The notes below the pieces were generated by a model that was given only the letters and a program-made list of their open reading frames with translations, was not told where the DNA came from and did not search any database. The translations under genes and the position numbers were made by a program. This document shows, one piece after another, positions 16,756 to 24,316 of a DNA stretch of 37,280 bases. The stretch is taken from contig JAZKGQ010000040.1 in the NCBI GenBank assembly GCA_040385825.1, positions 1 through 37,280 of the forward strand, written 5' to 3'. Origin of the DNA: JANNNF01 sp040385825 (GTDB taxonomy: Bacteria > Pseudomonadota > Alphaproteobacteria > Rhodobacterales > Rhodobacteraceae). Position 1 is the stretch's first letter; every line of letters begins with the position of its first letter.

Positions 16756-17952
16756 TCATCCTCCAAAGGCGGTGCAGGCACTTTCGGGGGCGTCCATCCC
16801 GAGCGTGTCCATTTCATTGCGCTGGTGAAGGAACCCTGCCAGCGGGGCGAGGCTGATCAACGCGCGCGCATTGGCGACGGCGATGGGTTGGCGCATCTGG
16901 CCGTTCCAGGCGCGGAACGACAGGCCGCGCCCCTTGAAGCCGTCCATCTGGAACCCGTCGGCCAGCAGATAGGCGCGCAAGCTGGCGGGGTCGGCGGTAT
17001 TGCTGCGGGTCACGGCCTCGCCGATGGCGCGGATCGCGGTCCAGGCGGCATAGTCCTGCCCCTGCATCGGGCGGGCGGCGGCCTGCCTGAAGCGGTTCTG
17101 CAACTGCACCGCCCCCCAGGCCTCGATCACCGGGGACCAGGCGGTTGGCACCATCCCATCGGACCCCGCAACCGGGCGCGGCAGCCAGGTATGGTGTTCG
17201 ACATAGCGGCCAAAGTCATCGGTCGCATCGGCCACCAGCAGCACGTCATGATCGGGCAGGCCTTGGGTAAAACGGGGAATTTCCTCCATCGTCGATTCGC
17301 GCAGGTCGGTGTCAAAGGTCCAGGCCTGTTCCGCGCGGATGGTCAGCCCGAACTTGGTGGCCGAAGCACGCAGGGTTTCGGCCCAGTCGCGGTCGGCGGG
17401 GTTGGGTCCGGTCAGCATCACCAGATCCGTCCATTGCCGCGCCACCAGCACCTGCATCAGCGCATCGGCGCGCGCGGCATCTTCGGGGGCGGTGTGCAGC
17501 AGGTTGGCCCGGCAATCGGCGCTGCGCAGGCGGGCGGCCCCCGAGGCCACGTTGAACAGCAGCGCGTCGCGCGCCTGCGCAAGGTCGGCAATCGCAAGGG
17601 TGGTGTCGGTGGGCGCATCGATCAGCACCAGCCGGCTGGATTGCAGCACAGCCGTTGCCGCCGCCAGCACATCTTCGCCCGGCGGCACGGACACCACTGA
17701 CAGGGTATAGGCATGGCCCAGAAAGCTGCCGGTGGTCTGGGTGTCGGCCAGCGCCACCCTTGCCCCGGCAATCCCCAGATCATCGGGCACGGGGTCCAGA
17801 TTGGACAGCACCGGGGGGCGGTCCACCTCGGCGCGCAGATAGGTGATCGCCACCGGCAATTCGGCGAGGGCAGCATTCGCGCCCAGTACTGCACCCAGCA
17901 GGGCCAGCAGGCCGGTTGCGGCGGCACGGCGCGCGCGGGGCAAAAGTCGCAT
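16756..17952 (-). CDS. ABC-system periplasmic binding protein associated with PQQ alcohol dehydrogenase
   Basis: A 398 aa type I periplasmic binding protein (branched-chain amino acid receptor fold) of the PQQ_ABC_bind family (TIGR03863-like). I chose ATG 17952 because GGGAGGACC precedes it and it opens a signal peptide (LLALLGAVLGANAALAEL). The longer frame to 18204 crosses the divergent promoter. Visible features include PVAITYLRAEVDRPP at the mature N-terminus, which is typical of the family, and the lobes with LVMLTGPNPADRDWAE. It is the first gene of the five-gene operon. A receptor of importer type beside an ABC-2 exporter-type permease is unusual; it may act as a ligand sensor or scaffold and not in uptake. 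Confidence 0.88.
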   Translation of the reverse strand: MRLLPRARRAAATGLLALLGAVLGANAALAELPVAITYLRAEVDRPPVLSNLDPVPDDLGIAGARVALADTQTTGSFLGHAYTLSVVSVPPGEDVLAAATAVLQSSRLVLIDAPTDTTLAIADLAQARDALLFNVASGAARLRSADCRANLLHTAPEDAARADALMQVLVARQWTDLVMLTGPNPADRDWAETLRASATKFGLTIRAEQAWTFDTDLRESTMEEIPRFTQGLPDHDVLLVADATDDFGRYVEHHTWLPRPVAGSDGMVPTAWSPVIEAWGAVQLQNRFRQAAARPMQGQDYAAWTAIRAIGEAVTRSNTADPASLRAYLLADGFQMDGFKGRGLSFRAWNGQMRQPIAVANARALISLAPLAGFLHQRNEMDTLGMDAPESACTAFGG

Positions 17953-18006
17953 GTCTGGTCCTCCCTGATGGAAAGGTGGGCGCACAGGCGGCTCAGGGGA
18001 ACCGCG

Positions 18007-18045
18007 ACAAAGGTCGGGGGCGGTGGCGGCACAAAGGTCTAATAT
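18007..18045. promoter_or_regulatory. Divergent control region with direct repeats ACAAAGGTC
   Basis: The 148-base divergent region between the ABC operon and the cytochrome operon holds two exact 9-base direct repeats ACAAAGGTC (18007-18015 and 18031-18039), 24 bases apart. The second runs straight into TAATAT (18040-18045), a good -10 box for the rightward operon. At the -35 position the sequence is only GGGGCG, so an activator bound at the upstream repeat (about -45 to -37) would be needed. The second repeat with its flank aligns with the motifs at 5956 and 19721. Confidence 0.5.
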
Positions 18046-18100
18046 CGGTCCGCCACCGGCTTGGGTTAGCACTGGACAAACCGGATCGAGGAGACAGCCC

Positions 18101-18784
18101 ATGCCCGTTTGCAGACATGCAGCCCTTGCAGCCCTGGCCATCTGTGCCACCACCCTGACCGTGATGGCGGCCGGCCTGCCGCTGACCATCGAGCCGGTGA
18201 ACACCGATGCGCTGCCCGATGTGGGCGAGGACTGGCTGACCGAAAACCCCTATCGCGCCGACAAGGTCGGCCCCGAGGTCTGGCAGACGGCGGTTGATAT
18301 CGGCGAAAGCGGCTATATCCAGAACTGCGCGCGCTGCCACGGGCTTGGGGTTGTCTCGGGCGGTCTGGCCCCCGATCTGCGCTTTCTGGAGGCCGCGGAA
18401 TATGGCGACGAATGGTATACCGAACGCTTCATCGCGGGCTACACGCAGGATGGCACCACCCGGATGCCCGCCTTTGGCGACACCCTGGGGCAGAAGGCCG
18501 CCTGGGCGATCCGGACCTATATCGAAACCCGGCCCGAGGATGGCGCATTCGATGCCTACAACGACCGGCTTGTCGAGATCCGCGAGGCTTTGGGCGCAGG
18601 CACCGGCGATGCGGCGGCCATGAAGACCGAACTGACCGAGATTGCCGCGCAGGTGGTGACGGCATCGGGCGCGCCGGTGGCGGATTCGGCGGTGTTCCGG
18701 GCGGCGCAGCAATTGGGCGACACGCCCGAAAGCAGGAAGCTGGCCTTTGACACCCTGACCATCGGCATGTCGGCGGCACAGTGA
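18101..18784 (+). CDS. Periplasmic mono-haem cytochrome c, likely acceptor of the PQQ dehydrogenase
   Basis: A 227 aa protein. ATG 18101 follows CGAGGAGA and opens a signal peptide (about 25 residues, ending VMAAG). One haem-c motif CARCH (C76, C79, H80) and a downstream methionine ligand candidate M122 in TTRMPAFGD define a class I cytochrome c domain, followed by a helical tail of about 90 residues. It resembles the XoxG/PedF group that takes electrons from PQQ dehydrogenases and passes them to a terminal oxidase. The dehydrogenase at 6076 lacks its own haem, and the next gene is a XoxJ-like protein, which supports this role. Which of XoxG or PedF it is closer to I cannot decide. Confidence 0.88.
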   Translation: MPVCRHAALAALAICATTLTVMAAGLPLTIEPVNTDALPDVGEDWLTENPYRADKVGPEVWQTAVDIGESGYIQNCARCHGLGVVSGGLAPDLRFLEAAEYGDEWYTERFIAGYTQDGTTRMPAFGDTLGQKAAWAIRTYIETRPEDGAFDAYNDRLVEIREALGAGTGDAAAMKTELTEIAAQVVTASGAPVADSAVFRAAQQLGDTPESRKLAFDTLTIGMSAAQ

Positions 18785-18791
18785 TCCGGCA

Positions 18792-19712
18792 ATGCTGCGC
18801 GCCCTGATCCTTGCTGTCCTGCTTGCCCTGCCGGGGGCTGCCTTTGCCCGCTGCGAAACCTATGTGCCTGGGGCAAGGCCCCAGAACACCGCCCGCGAAT
18901 TTGTCGGCACCACGCTGGATGACATCGTGGATCAGGGCTGGATCGAGTTTGCGGTCTATGAAGATTTTCCGCCCTATTCCTATGACGACGGCGGCACCCC
19001 CAGGGGCGTCGACATCGAGGTGGGCCGCATCATCGCCGAAGGCCTTGGCGTCGAGGCGCGCTTTCGTCTGGTGCAGGCGGGCGAAAATCTGGAGGCCGAT
19101 CTGCTGAACTATGTCTGGAAGGGCGCTGCGGTGGACGGGCATGTGTCCAGCGTGATGCTGCGGGTGCCCTACAATTCGGATTTCACCTGCCGGGTCGAAC
19201 AGGTGGTGTTCACCGGGCAATATGCGGGCGAGCGCATCGGCATTGCCTATGCGACGGCGGCCTATCCCGAGGCCATTCCCGGCCCCACGGCCGCTGGCCG
19301 CCACGAGGGCGCCCCGGTGCCTGCCTTCTTTCGCTATGATACTGTGGGGATCGAGAACGACTCGATTGCCGATTTCTACCTGACCTCGACCCTTGGCGCG
19401 CAGGCGGCGGCCCAGATCCGGCGGTTCCCGCAGATCGCCGATGCGATGGCCGCGTTGCAGGCGGGGCAGGTGATGGCCGTGATGGGGCCGCTGGCGCAGT
19501 TGCAGGCGGGGGCGGGCGACGGCATCGCGGTGCATACCCCGCCGATGCCAGGCTTTGCCACCGGGCGCTGGACGCTTGGGCTGGCGATTCACACCAGCCA
19601 CCGCGACCTTGCCTATGCGGTGGATGATGCCATTGTTGCAGGGCTGGCCGATGGGCGCATCGCCGCCGCTTATGCAATGTACGGGCTGGATTTTACCCCG
19701 CCCGAAAGATGA
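18792..19712 (+). CDS. Quinoprotein-dehydrogenase-associated periplasmic binding protein (XoxJ/MoxJ-like)
   Basis: A 306 aa protein with a signal peptide (MLRALILAVLLALPGAAFAR) and a bilobed SBP_bac_3-type fold: IEFAVYEDFPPYSYDD opens lobe one, GVDIEVGRIIAEGLG follows, and GIENDSIADFYLTSTLG is in lobe two. Proteins of this family occur with PQQ methanol and ethanol dehydrogenases; in methylotrophs XoxJ/MxaJ binds and is thought to help activate the dehydrogenase and not to serve transport. It starts seven bases after the cytochrome stop with a poor ribosome-binding site, so translation is probably coupled. No permease of matching type is nearby. Confidence 0.87.
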   Translation: MLRALILAVLLALPGAAFARCETYVPGARPQNTAREFVGTTLDDIVDQGWIEFAVYEDFPPYSYDDGGTPRGVDIEVGRIIAEGLGVEARFRLVQAGENLEADLLNYVWKGAAVDGHVSSVMLRVPYNSDFTCRVEQVVFTGQYAGERIGIAYATAAYPEAIPGPTAAGRHEGAPVPAFFRYDTVGIENDSIADFYLTSTLGAQAAAQIRRFPQIADAMAALQAGQVMAVMGPLAQLQAGAGDGIAVHTPPMPGFATGRWTLGLAIHTSHRDLAYAVDDAIVAGLADGRIAAAYAMYGLDFTPPER

Positions 19713-19715
19713 CAG

Positions 19716-19736
19716 GTACGACCAAGGTTCCATAGC
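19716..19736 (+). promoter_or_regulatory. Candidate regulator motif before coxG
   Basis: GTACGACCAAGGTTCCATAG. Bases 19716-19725 (GTACGACCAA) are identical to 5951-5960 before the PQQ dehydrogenase; the ATA core follows at almost the same spacing. It starts three bases after the xoxJ-like stop codon and lies 59 bases before the coxG ATG, so the molybdenum hydroxylase genes may have their own regulated promoter besides read-through. Confidence 0.45.
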
Positions 19737-19783
19737 CGGGGCCGGTGCCCCGCGTTACGCTTTGCCTCAAGGGAGACAGCACC

Positions 19784-20311
19784 ATGCAACTGACCGACAG
19801 CCGCGACATCAAGGCCAGCCCCGATGTGGTCTGGGCGGCGATCCTGAACCCCGATGTGCTGAAAGACTGCGTGCCGGGCTGCGAAAGCATGACCGGCACC
19901 CCCGAAACCGGGTTCGAGGCCGTGGTCAAGCAAAAGGTCGGCCCGGTGTCGGCGCGGTTCACCGGCCTTGTGAACCTGTCCGACATGGTGCCGGGCAAAA
20001 GCCTGACCATCAGCGGCGAAGGCAAGGGCGGGCCTGCGGGCTTTGCCAAGGGCGGGGCAAAGGTCACGATGGAGGCCATCCCCACCGGCACCCGCCTGTC
20101 CTATGTCGTCGAGGCCAATGTCGGCGGCAAGCTGGCGCAACTGGGCAGCCGCATCATCGACGGCTTTGCCAAGAAGATGGCGGATGAATTCTTCACGCGG
20201 TTTCAGGCGGCGGTAGAGGGACCGGCGGTTGTCGAGGAGGCCGCAGAAGAAGACATTGCCGAGTCGGGCGAAAAGAAGAAGGGTTGGTTCAAGCGCATGA
20301 TTGGCGGCTGA
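19784..20311 (+). CDS. coxG: CoxG-like SRPBCC-fold protein
   Basis: A 175 aa protein of the CoxG (carbon monoxide dehydrogenase subunit G) family, found with many molybdenum hydroxylases. The SRPBCC domain (1-145) begins DSRDIKASPDVVWAAILNP and includes VPGCESMTGT and LGSRIIDGFAKKMADEFF. A charged linker rich in Glu leads to a C-terminal basic amphipathic tail KKKGWFKRMIGG, consistent with peripheral membrane attachment. CoxG of actinobacterial CO dehydrogenase has been reported to carry quinone between enzyme and membrane; a similar role here is inference. ATG 19784 follows AAGGGAGA; the frame to 19745 has no site. Confidence 0.87.
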   Translation: MQLTDSRDIKASPDVVWAAILNPDVLKDCVPGCESMTGTPETGFEAVVKQKVGPVSARFTGLVNLSDMVPGKSLTISGEGKGGPAGFAKGGAKVTMEAIPTGTRLSYVVEANVGGKLAQLGSRIIDGFAKKMADEFFTRFQAAVEGPAVVEEAAEEDIAESGEKKKGWFKRMIGG

Positions 20312-20369
20312 ACCAGATAAAAAGCGCAATTTCCAGAAAAGACCCAGGGATATCCAAGGGAGGATGAAC

Positions 20370-20855
20370 ATGACGAAAGTCACGATGACCGTGAACGGCA
20401 AAACCGTTTCGGCAGAGGCGGAAGGGCGGACATTGCTGTCGGCCTTCCTGCGCGAGGGGCTGGGCCTGACCGGCACCCATATCGGCTGCGACACTTCGCA
20501 ATGCGGGGCCTGCACCGTGCATCTGAACGGTGCCCAGGTCAAAAGCTGCTCGGTCTTTGCGATGGATGCGGCGGGGGCCTCTGTCACCACCATCGAAGGC
20601 ATGGCCAATGCGGATGGCAGCCTTGGCGTGATGCAGCAGGCGTTCCAGGACCATCACGGGCTGCAATGCGGGTTCTGCACACCGGGCATGGTGATGGCGT
20701 CGGCGGCGCTGCTGGCGCAGAACGCAAAGCCGTCCGAGCAGGAAATCCGCCACCATCTGGAAGGCAACATCTGCCGCTGCACCGGGTATCACAACATCGT
20801 CAAGGCCGTGCTGGCTGCCTCCGGGCAGGACGCAACGGCTTTGGCCGCAGAATAG
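20370..20855 (+). CDS. coxS: Molybdenum hydroxylase small subunit, two [2Fe-2S] clusters
   Basis: A 161 aa electron-transfer subunit of xanthine-oxidase-family enzymes. The plant-type ferredoxin cluster has C40, C45, C48 and C60 (GCDTSQCGAC then KSC); the all-helical domain cluster has C100, C103, C135 and C137 (QCGFC and ICRCTGY). All eight ligands are present. The start at ATG 20370 is preferred over ATG 20364, because the ribosome-binding site GGGAGG ends at 20363, leaving no room for the first. It is followed after 12 bases by the large-subunit gene. Confidence 0.93.
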   Translation: MTKVTMTVNGKTVSAEAEGRTLLSAFLREGLGLTGTHIGCDTSQCGACTVHLNGAQVKSCSVFAMDAAGASVTTIEGMANADGSLGVMQQAFQDHHGLQCGFCTPGMVMASAALLAQNAKPSEQEIRHHLEGNICRCTGYHNIVKAVLAASGQDATALAAE

Positions 20856-20867
20856 GGAGGGATTCAG

Positions 20868-23246
20868 ATGCCGAAGGATACTGGGATTGGGGCGTCCTCC
20901 AAACGCCGCGAGGATGTGCGCTTTCTGACGGGCAAGGGCGTCTATACCGATGACATGGCGCTGCACAAGCAGGCCCATGCCGTGATGGTGCGGTCAACCG
21001 TGGCCCATGGCCGGATCGTGTCGATCAACAAGACGGCGGCCGAGGCGATGCCCGGCGTGCTGGCGATCTTCACCGGCGAGGATTTTGTGGCCGTCGGCGG
21101 CAACCCCGCAGGCTGGCTGATCAACAGCCGCGACGGCACCCCGATGCGCGAACCCAAGCGCCCGGTGCTGGCGCATGGCAAGGTGCGCCACGTGGGCGAC
21201 GCCTATGCCGCCGTGATCGCCGAAACCTATCAGGAAGCCCGCGACGCGGCCCAGCAGATCGAGGATGACACCCAGATTGAATCGCTGCCCGCCATCGTCG
21301 ACATGGCCGCAGCGCTGGCCGACAACACCAACCGCGTGCATGACGAAATCCCCGACAACCAGTGTTTCGACTGGGGCTGGATCGAGGACAACCGCGCCGC
21401 CGTGGATGCCGCCATCAAGGCCGCCCCGCATGTGGTGACGCTGGACCTGATCAACAACCGTCTGGTGCCGAACGCGATGGAACCGCGCGCCAGCATCGGC
21501 GAATACAACACCGGCACCGGCGATTACAAACTGACCACCACCAGCCAGAACCCGCATCTGTCGCGCCTGCTGATCGCGGCCTTCGTGCTGGGCATTCCTG
21601 AAAACAAGCTGACGGTGGTGGCCCCCGATGTGGGCGGCGGGTTCGGGTCCAAGATCTATCACTATGGCGAGGAAGCGCTGGTGCTGGCAGCGGCCAAGAA
21701 ACTGGGCCGCCCGGTGCGCTGGACGGCAGATCGGGGGGAATCCTTCCTGTCGGATGCCCATGGCCGCGACCATGTGACCAGGATCGAGCTGGCCTGCACC
21801 AAGCAAGGCGAGATGCTGGCCCTGCGCACCACCACGCTGGCCAATGTGGGCGCCTATCTGTCGAACTTTTCCACCGCGACGCCGACCTTCCTGCATGGCA
21901 CGCTGATGTCCGGCCCCTACAAGGTGCCGCTTGTCTATGTGAACGTGAAAACCGTGTTCACCAACACCGCCCCGGTCGACGCCTATCGTGGTGCGGGTCG
22001 CCCCGAGGCCACCTATTCCATCGAACGGGTGGTCGACATGATGGCGCGTGAATTGGGGCTGGACCCCATCGAGGTGCGCCGCCGCAATCTGCTGACGCCC
22101 GACCAGTTCCCCTATCAGTCGCCGGTCGGTCTGATGTACGACACCGGCAACTATCAGGCCACGCTGGACAAGGCGATCGAACTGGGCGACGTGGCCGGGT
22201 TCGAGGCGCGGCGGGCCGAGTCTGCCAGGAAGGGCAAGCTGCGCGGCATGGGCCTTTCGACCTGGATCGAGGCTTGCGGCATTGCGCCGTCAAACCTTGT
22301 CGGCGTGCTGGGCAGCCGGGTCGGGTTGTTTGATGCAGCAACCGTGCGGGTCAACGCCACCGGGAATATCAGTGTCATGGTCGGCGCGCACAGCCACGGG
22401 CAGGGGCATGAAACCGTGTTCGCGCAGATCGTGGCGGATCAGTTGGGCATCCCGGAATCCTCCATCGAGATCATCCATGGCGACACCTCGAAAATCCCGT
22501 TCGGGATGGGGTCTTACGGGTCGCGCAGCCTTGCGGTCTGCGGCACGGCGATGACCAAGGCGGTGGACAAGATCATCGCCAAGGGCAAGAAGATCGCGGC
22601 CCACATGCTGGAAGCGGCCGAGGGCGACATCACCTTTGAGGGTGGCAAGTTCAGCGTGGCGGGCACCGACAAGGCGAAAACCTTCGGCGAGATCGCCTTT
22701 TCGGCCTACGTCCCCCACAACTATCCGCTTGAAACGCTGGAGCCGGGGCTGGAGGAAACCGCCTTCTACGATCCCGCCAACTTTACCTACCCCGCAGGGG
22801 CCTATTTCTGCGAGGTCGAGGTGGATGCCGAAACCGGCAAGGTCGACATCGCGTCCTTCACTTGCGCCGATGATTTTGGCAATGTGATGAACCCGATGAT
22901 CGTCGAAGGTCAGGTGCATGGCGGTGTGGGCCAGGGCATCGGCCAGGCCATGCTGGAAAACACCACCTATGACGAAAACGGCCAGCTTCTGACCGGATCG
23001 TTCATGGATTACGCCATGCCACGCGCGTCCGATGTGCCGTTCTATACGGTGGATCATTCCTGCGCCACGCCCTGCACCCACAACCCGCTTGGGGTCAAGG
23101 GCTGTGGCGAGGCCGGGGCGATCGGCTCGCCCCCCGCGGTGGTCAATGCGGTGATCGACGCGCTGCAACGCGGTGGTCATACCCACGTCACGCACATCGA
23201 CATGCCCGTCTCGCCCTCGCGGGTGTGGACGGCGATCCACGGTTAA
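20868..23246 (+). CDS. Molybdenum hydroxylase large subunit, form II CoxL-like
   Basis: A 792 aa Mo-cofactor subunit of the xanthine oxidase family. The active-site loop reads AYRGAGR (372-378), the form II signature; true CO dehydrogenases (form I) have AYxCSFR with the copper-binding cysteine. The catalytic glutamate is E748 in KGCGEAGAIGSPPA. The Moco-binding segments GGGFGSK and GQGHETVFAQI are present. Form II proteins are mostly of unknown substrate, and aldehyde or purine/nicotinate-type hydroxylation is commonly proposed. With PQQ alcohol dehydrogenase genes alongside, I infer aldehyde oxidation. The maturation genes coxDEF, needed for the Cu-Mo site, are absent. The protein lacks a Tat signal and should be cytoplasmic. 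Confidence 0.9.
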   Translation: MPKDTGIGASSKRREDVRFLTGKGVYTDDMALHKQAHAVMVRSTVAHGRIVSINKTAAEAMPGVLAIFTGEDFVAVGGNPAGWLINSRDGTPMREPKRPVLAHGKVRHVGDAYAAVIAETYQEARDAAQQIEDDTQIESLPAIVDMAAALADNTNRVHDEIPDNQCFDWGWIEDNRAAVDAAIKAAPHVVTLDLINNRLVPNAMEPRASIGEYNTGTGDYKLTTTSQNPHLSRLLIAAFVLGIPENKLTVVAPDVGGGFGSKIYHYGEEALVLAAAKKLGRPVRWTADRGESFLSDAHGRDHVTRIELACTKQGEMLALRTTTLANVGAYLSNFSTATPTFLHGTLMSGPYKVPLVYVNVKTVFTNTAPVDAYRGAGRPEATYSIERVVDMMARELGLDPIEVRRRNLLTPDQFPYQSPVGLMYDTGNYQATLDKAIELGDVAGFEARRAESARKGKLRGMGLSTWIEACGIAPSNLVGVLGSRVGLFDAATVRVNATGNISVMVGAHSHGQGHETVFAQIVADQLGIPESSIEIIHGDTSKIPFGMGSYGSRSLAVCGTAMTKAVDKIIAKGKKIAAHMLEAAEGDITFEGGKFSVAGTDKAKTFGEIAFSAYVPHNYPLETLEPGLEETAFYDPANFTYPAGAYFCEVEVDAETGKVDIASFTCADDFGNVMNPMIVEGQVHGGVGQGIGQAMLENTTYDENGQLLTGSFMDYAMPRASDVPFYTVDHSCATPCTHNPLGVKGCGEAGAIGSPPAVVNAVIDALQRGGHTHVTHIDMPVSPSRVWTAIHG

Positions 23247-23259
23247 GGGAGGAACGGCT

Positions 23260-24048
23260 ATGCACAACTTCGAATTCGTGAAACCGGCCTCTGTCGCAGA
23301 GGCGGTGGCGGCGATGAAAGACGGCGGCGCGCAGGCGCTGTCAGGCGGCATGACCTTGCTGCCGACCATGAAGCAGCGGCTGGCGCAGCCCTCTGTGCTG
23401 GTGTCCTTGACCGGCATCGCCGAGTTGCAGGGCGTCTGCATGGGCGAGGGGGGGCTGCACATCGGCGGGGCCACCCCGCATGCCGTGGTGGCGCGGGACG
23501 CGAAGGCCCTGTACCCCGCACTTGCGGCGCTGGCGGGCGGGATCGGCGATCCGGCGGTGCGCAACCGGGGCACGGTGGGCGGATCGGTCGCCAACAATGA
23601 CCCCGCGGCCTGCTATCCCTCTGCCGTGCTGGCGTCGGGGGCAACAGTCGTGACCAACACGCGCAGAATCGCGGCGGATGACTACTTTCAGGGCATGTTC
23701 ACCACCGCGCTGGAAGAGGGCGAGATCATCACCTCGCTGATCTTTCCGGTGCCGCAAAAGGCCGCCTATCTGAAGTTCAACCAGCCGGCCAGCCGCTTTG
23801 CCCTGACCGGGGTGTTCGTCGCCAAATACGCGGGCGGCGTGCGGGTGGCGGTGACGGGCGCGTCGAATGACGGCGTGTTCCGCTGGACCGAGGCCGAACG
23901 CGCCCTGTCGGCGGATTTTTCGGCAAGTGCGATTTCGGGGCTGAAAGTGTCGTCCGAGGGCATGATCGGCGATCTGCACGGCACGCCGGACTACCGCGCC
24001 AATCTGGTCAAGGTGCTGACCCGCCGCGCAGTCGAGGCGGCTGCCTGA
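23260..24048 (+). CDS. coxM: Molybdenum hydroxylase medium (FAD-binding) subunit
   Basis: A 262 aa flavoprotein subunit. The FAD-binding motifs are LSGGMTLLPTMK (about residue 30) and TVGGSVANNDPAACYPS (about residue 107), the equivalents of AGGHSL and TIGGN/S in CoxM. The C-terminal CO_deh_flav_C domain begins near GVFVAKYAGG. ATG 23260 follows GGGAGGAA, 13 bases after the large-subunit stop; the frame further upstream overlaps that gene and is rejected. It is the last gene of the operon and is followed by a strong hairpin. Confidence 0.92.
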   Translation: MHNFEFVKPASVAEAVAAMKDGGAQALSGGMTLLPTMKQRLAQPSVLVSLTGIAELQGVCMGEGGLHIGGATPHAVVARDAKALYPALAALAGGIGDPAVRNRGTVGGSVANNDPAACYPSAVLASGATVVTNTRRIAADDYFQGMFTTALEEGEIITSLIFPVPQKAAYLKFNQPASRFALTGVFVAKYAGGVRVAVTGASNDGVFRWTEAERALSADFSASAISGLKVSSEGMIGDLHGTPDYRANLVKVLTRRAVEAAA

Positions 24049-24067
24049 AACCTGCGGCTTGACACTT

Positions 24068-24100
24068 GCGGCGCGCGGGACTGACCATCCTGCGCGCCGC
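24068..24100 (+). terminator. Strong hairpin ending the cytochrome/cox operon
   Basis: GCGGCGCGC (24068-24076) pairs perfectly with GCGCGCCGC (24092-24100), and the stem continues through GGGA/TCCT to a seven-base loop, giving 13 pairs. There is no T-run, so it is either a factor-assisted terminator or a 3'-end stabiliser. It begins 20 bases after the coxM stop. Confidence 0.6.
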
Positions 24101-24149
24101 CATCCGGGCCGGGCGGACAAGGCGGTGTCGAAATTTCTGCCGCAGCCCC

Positions 24150-24247
24150 TTGAACATGCTGCTTTGCGGCATAGCTTACCTGCGCGGACCGGGCCCCTCT
24201 GACGACAGGATGTCGTGATGTCGGACCGCATCGAGCGTGCTCGATGC
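24150..24247 (+). promoter_or_regulatory. Candidate promoter and structured leader of the TerC gene
   Basis: The 268 bases before the TerC gene hold, after the cox hairpin, a possible promoter TTGAAC (24150-24155), 16 bases, TAGCTT (24172-24177). The presumed leader then shows two hairpins: ACGACA/TGTCGT (24202-24207 with 24211-24216) and GCATCGAGC/GCTCGATGC (24228-24236 with 24239-24247). TerC-family genes are often controlled by the yybP-ykoY manganese riboswitch, but I could not find its conserved core here. The structures may be a different cis-acting RNA or chance. Confidence 0.3.
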
Positions 24248-24316
24248 CAGCCCGGTAAATCTTGCGACCCTTCGGGCCGGAATTGCGCGCGCTTCTCATA
24301 TCGCGAGAGGACGCAC

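Noticed and set aside
16756..18204. Binding-protein start at 18204
   Set aside because: The extension overlaps the divergent promoter and the start of the cytochrome gene; ATG 17952 has a good ribosome-binding site and a signal peptide.
20868..23246. True aerobic carbon monoxide dehydrogenase
   Set aside because: The active-site loop is AYRGAGR without the copper-binding cysteine of form I, and the maturation genes coxDEF are missing.
22290..23597. Long minus-strand frames opposite the cox genes
   Set aside because: Composition is that of antisense frames, and all conserved motifs lie on the plus strand.
24059..24064. TTGACA as a -35 box for the TerC gene
   Set aside because: It directly abuts the strong hairpin after coxM and no acceptable -10 box follows at 16-18 bases; TTGAAC at 24150 fits better.
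24101..24316. yybP-ykoY manganese riboswitch
   Set aside because: The conserved internal-loop sequences of that RNA could not be found; only generic hairpins are visible.
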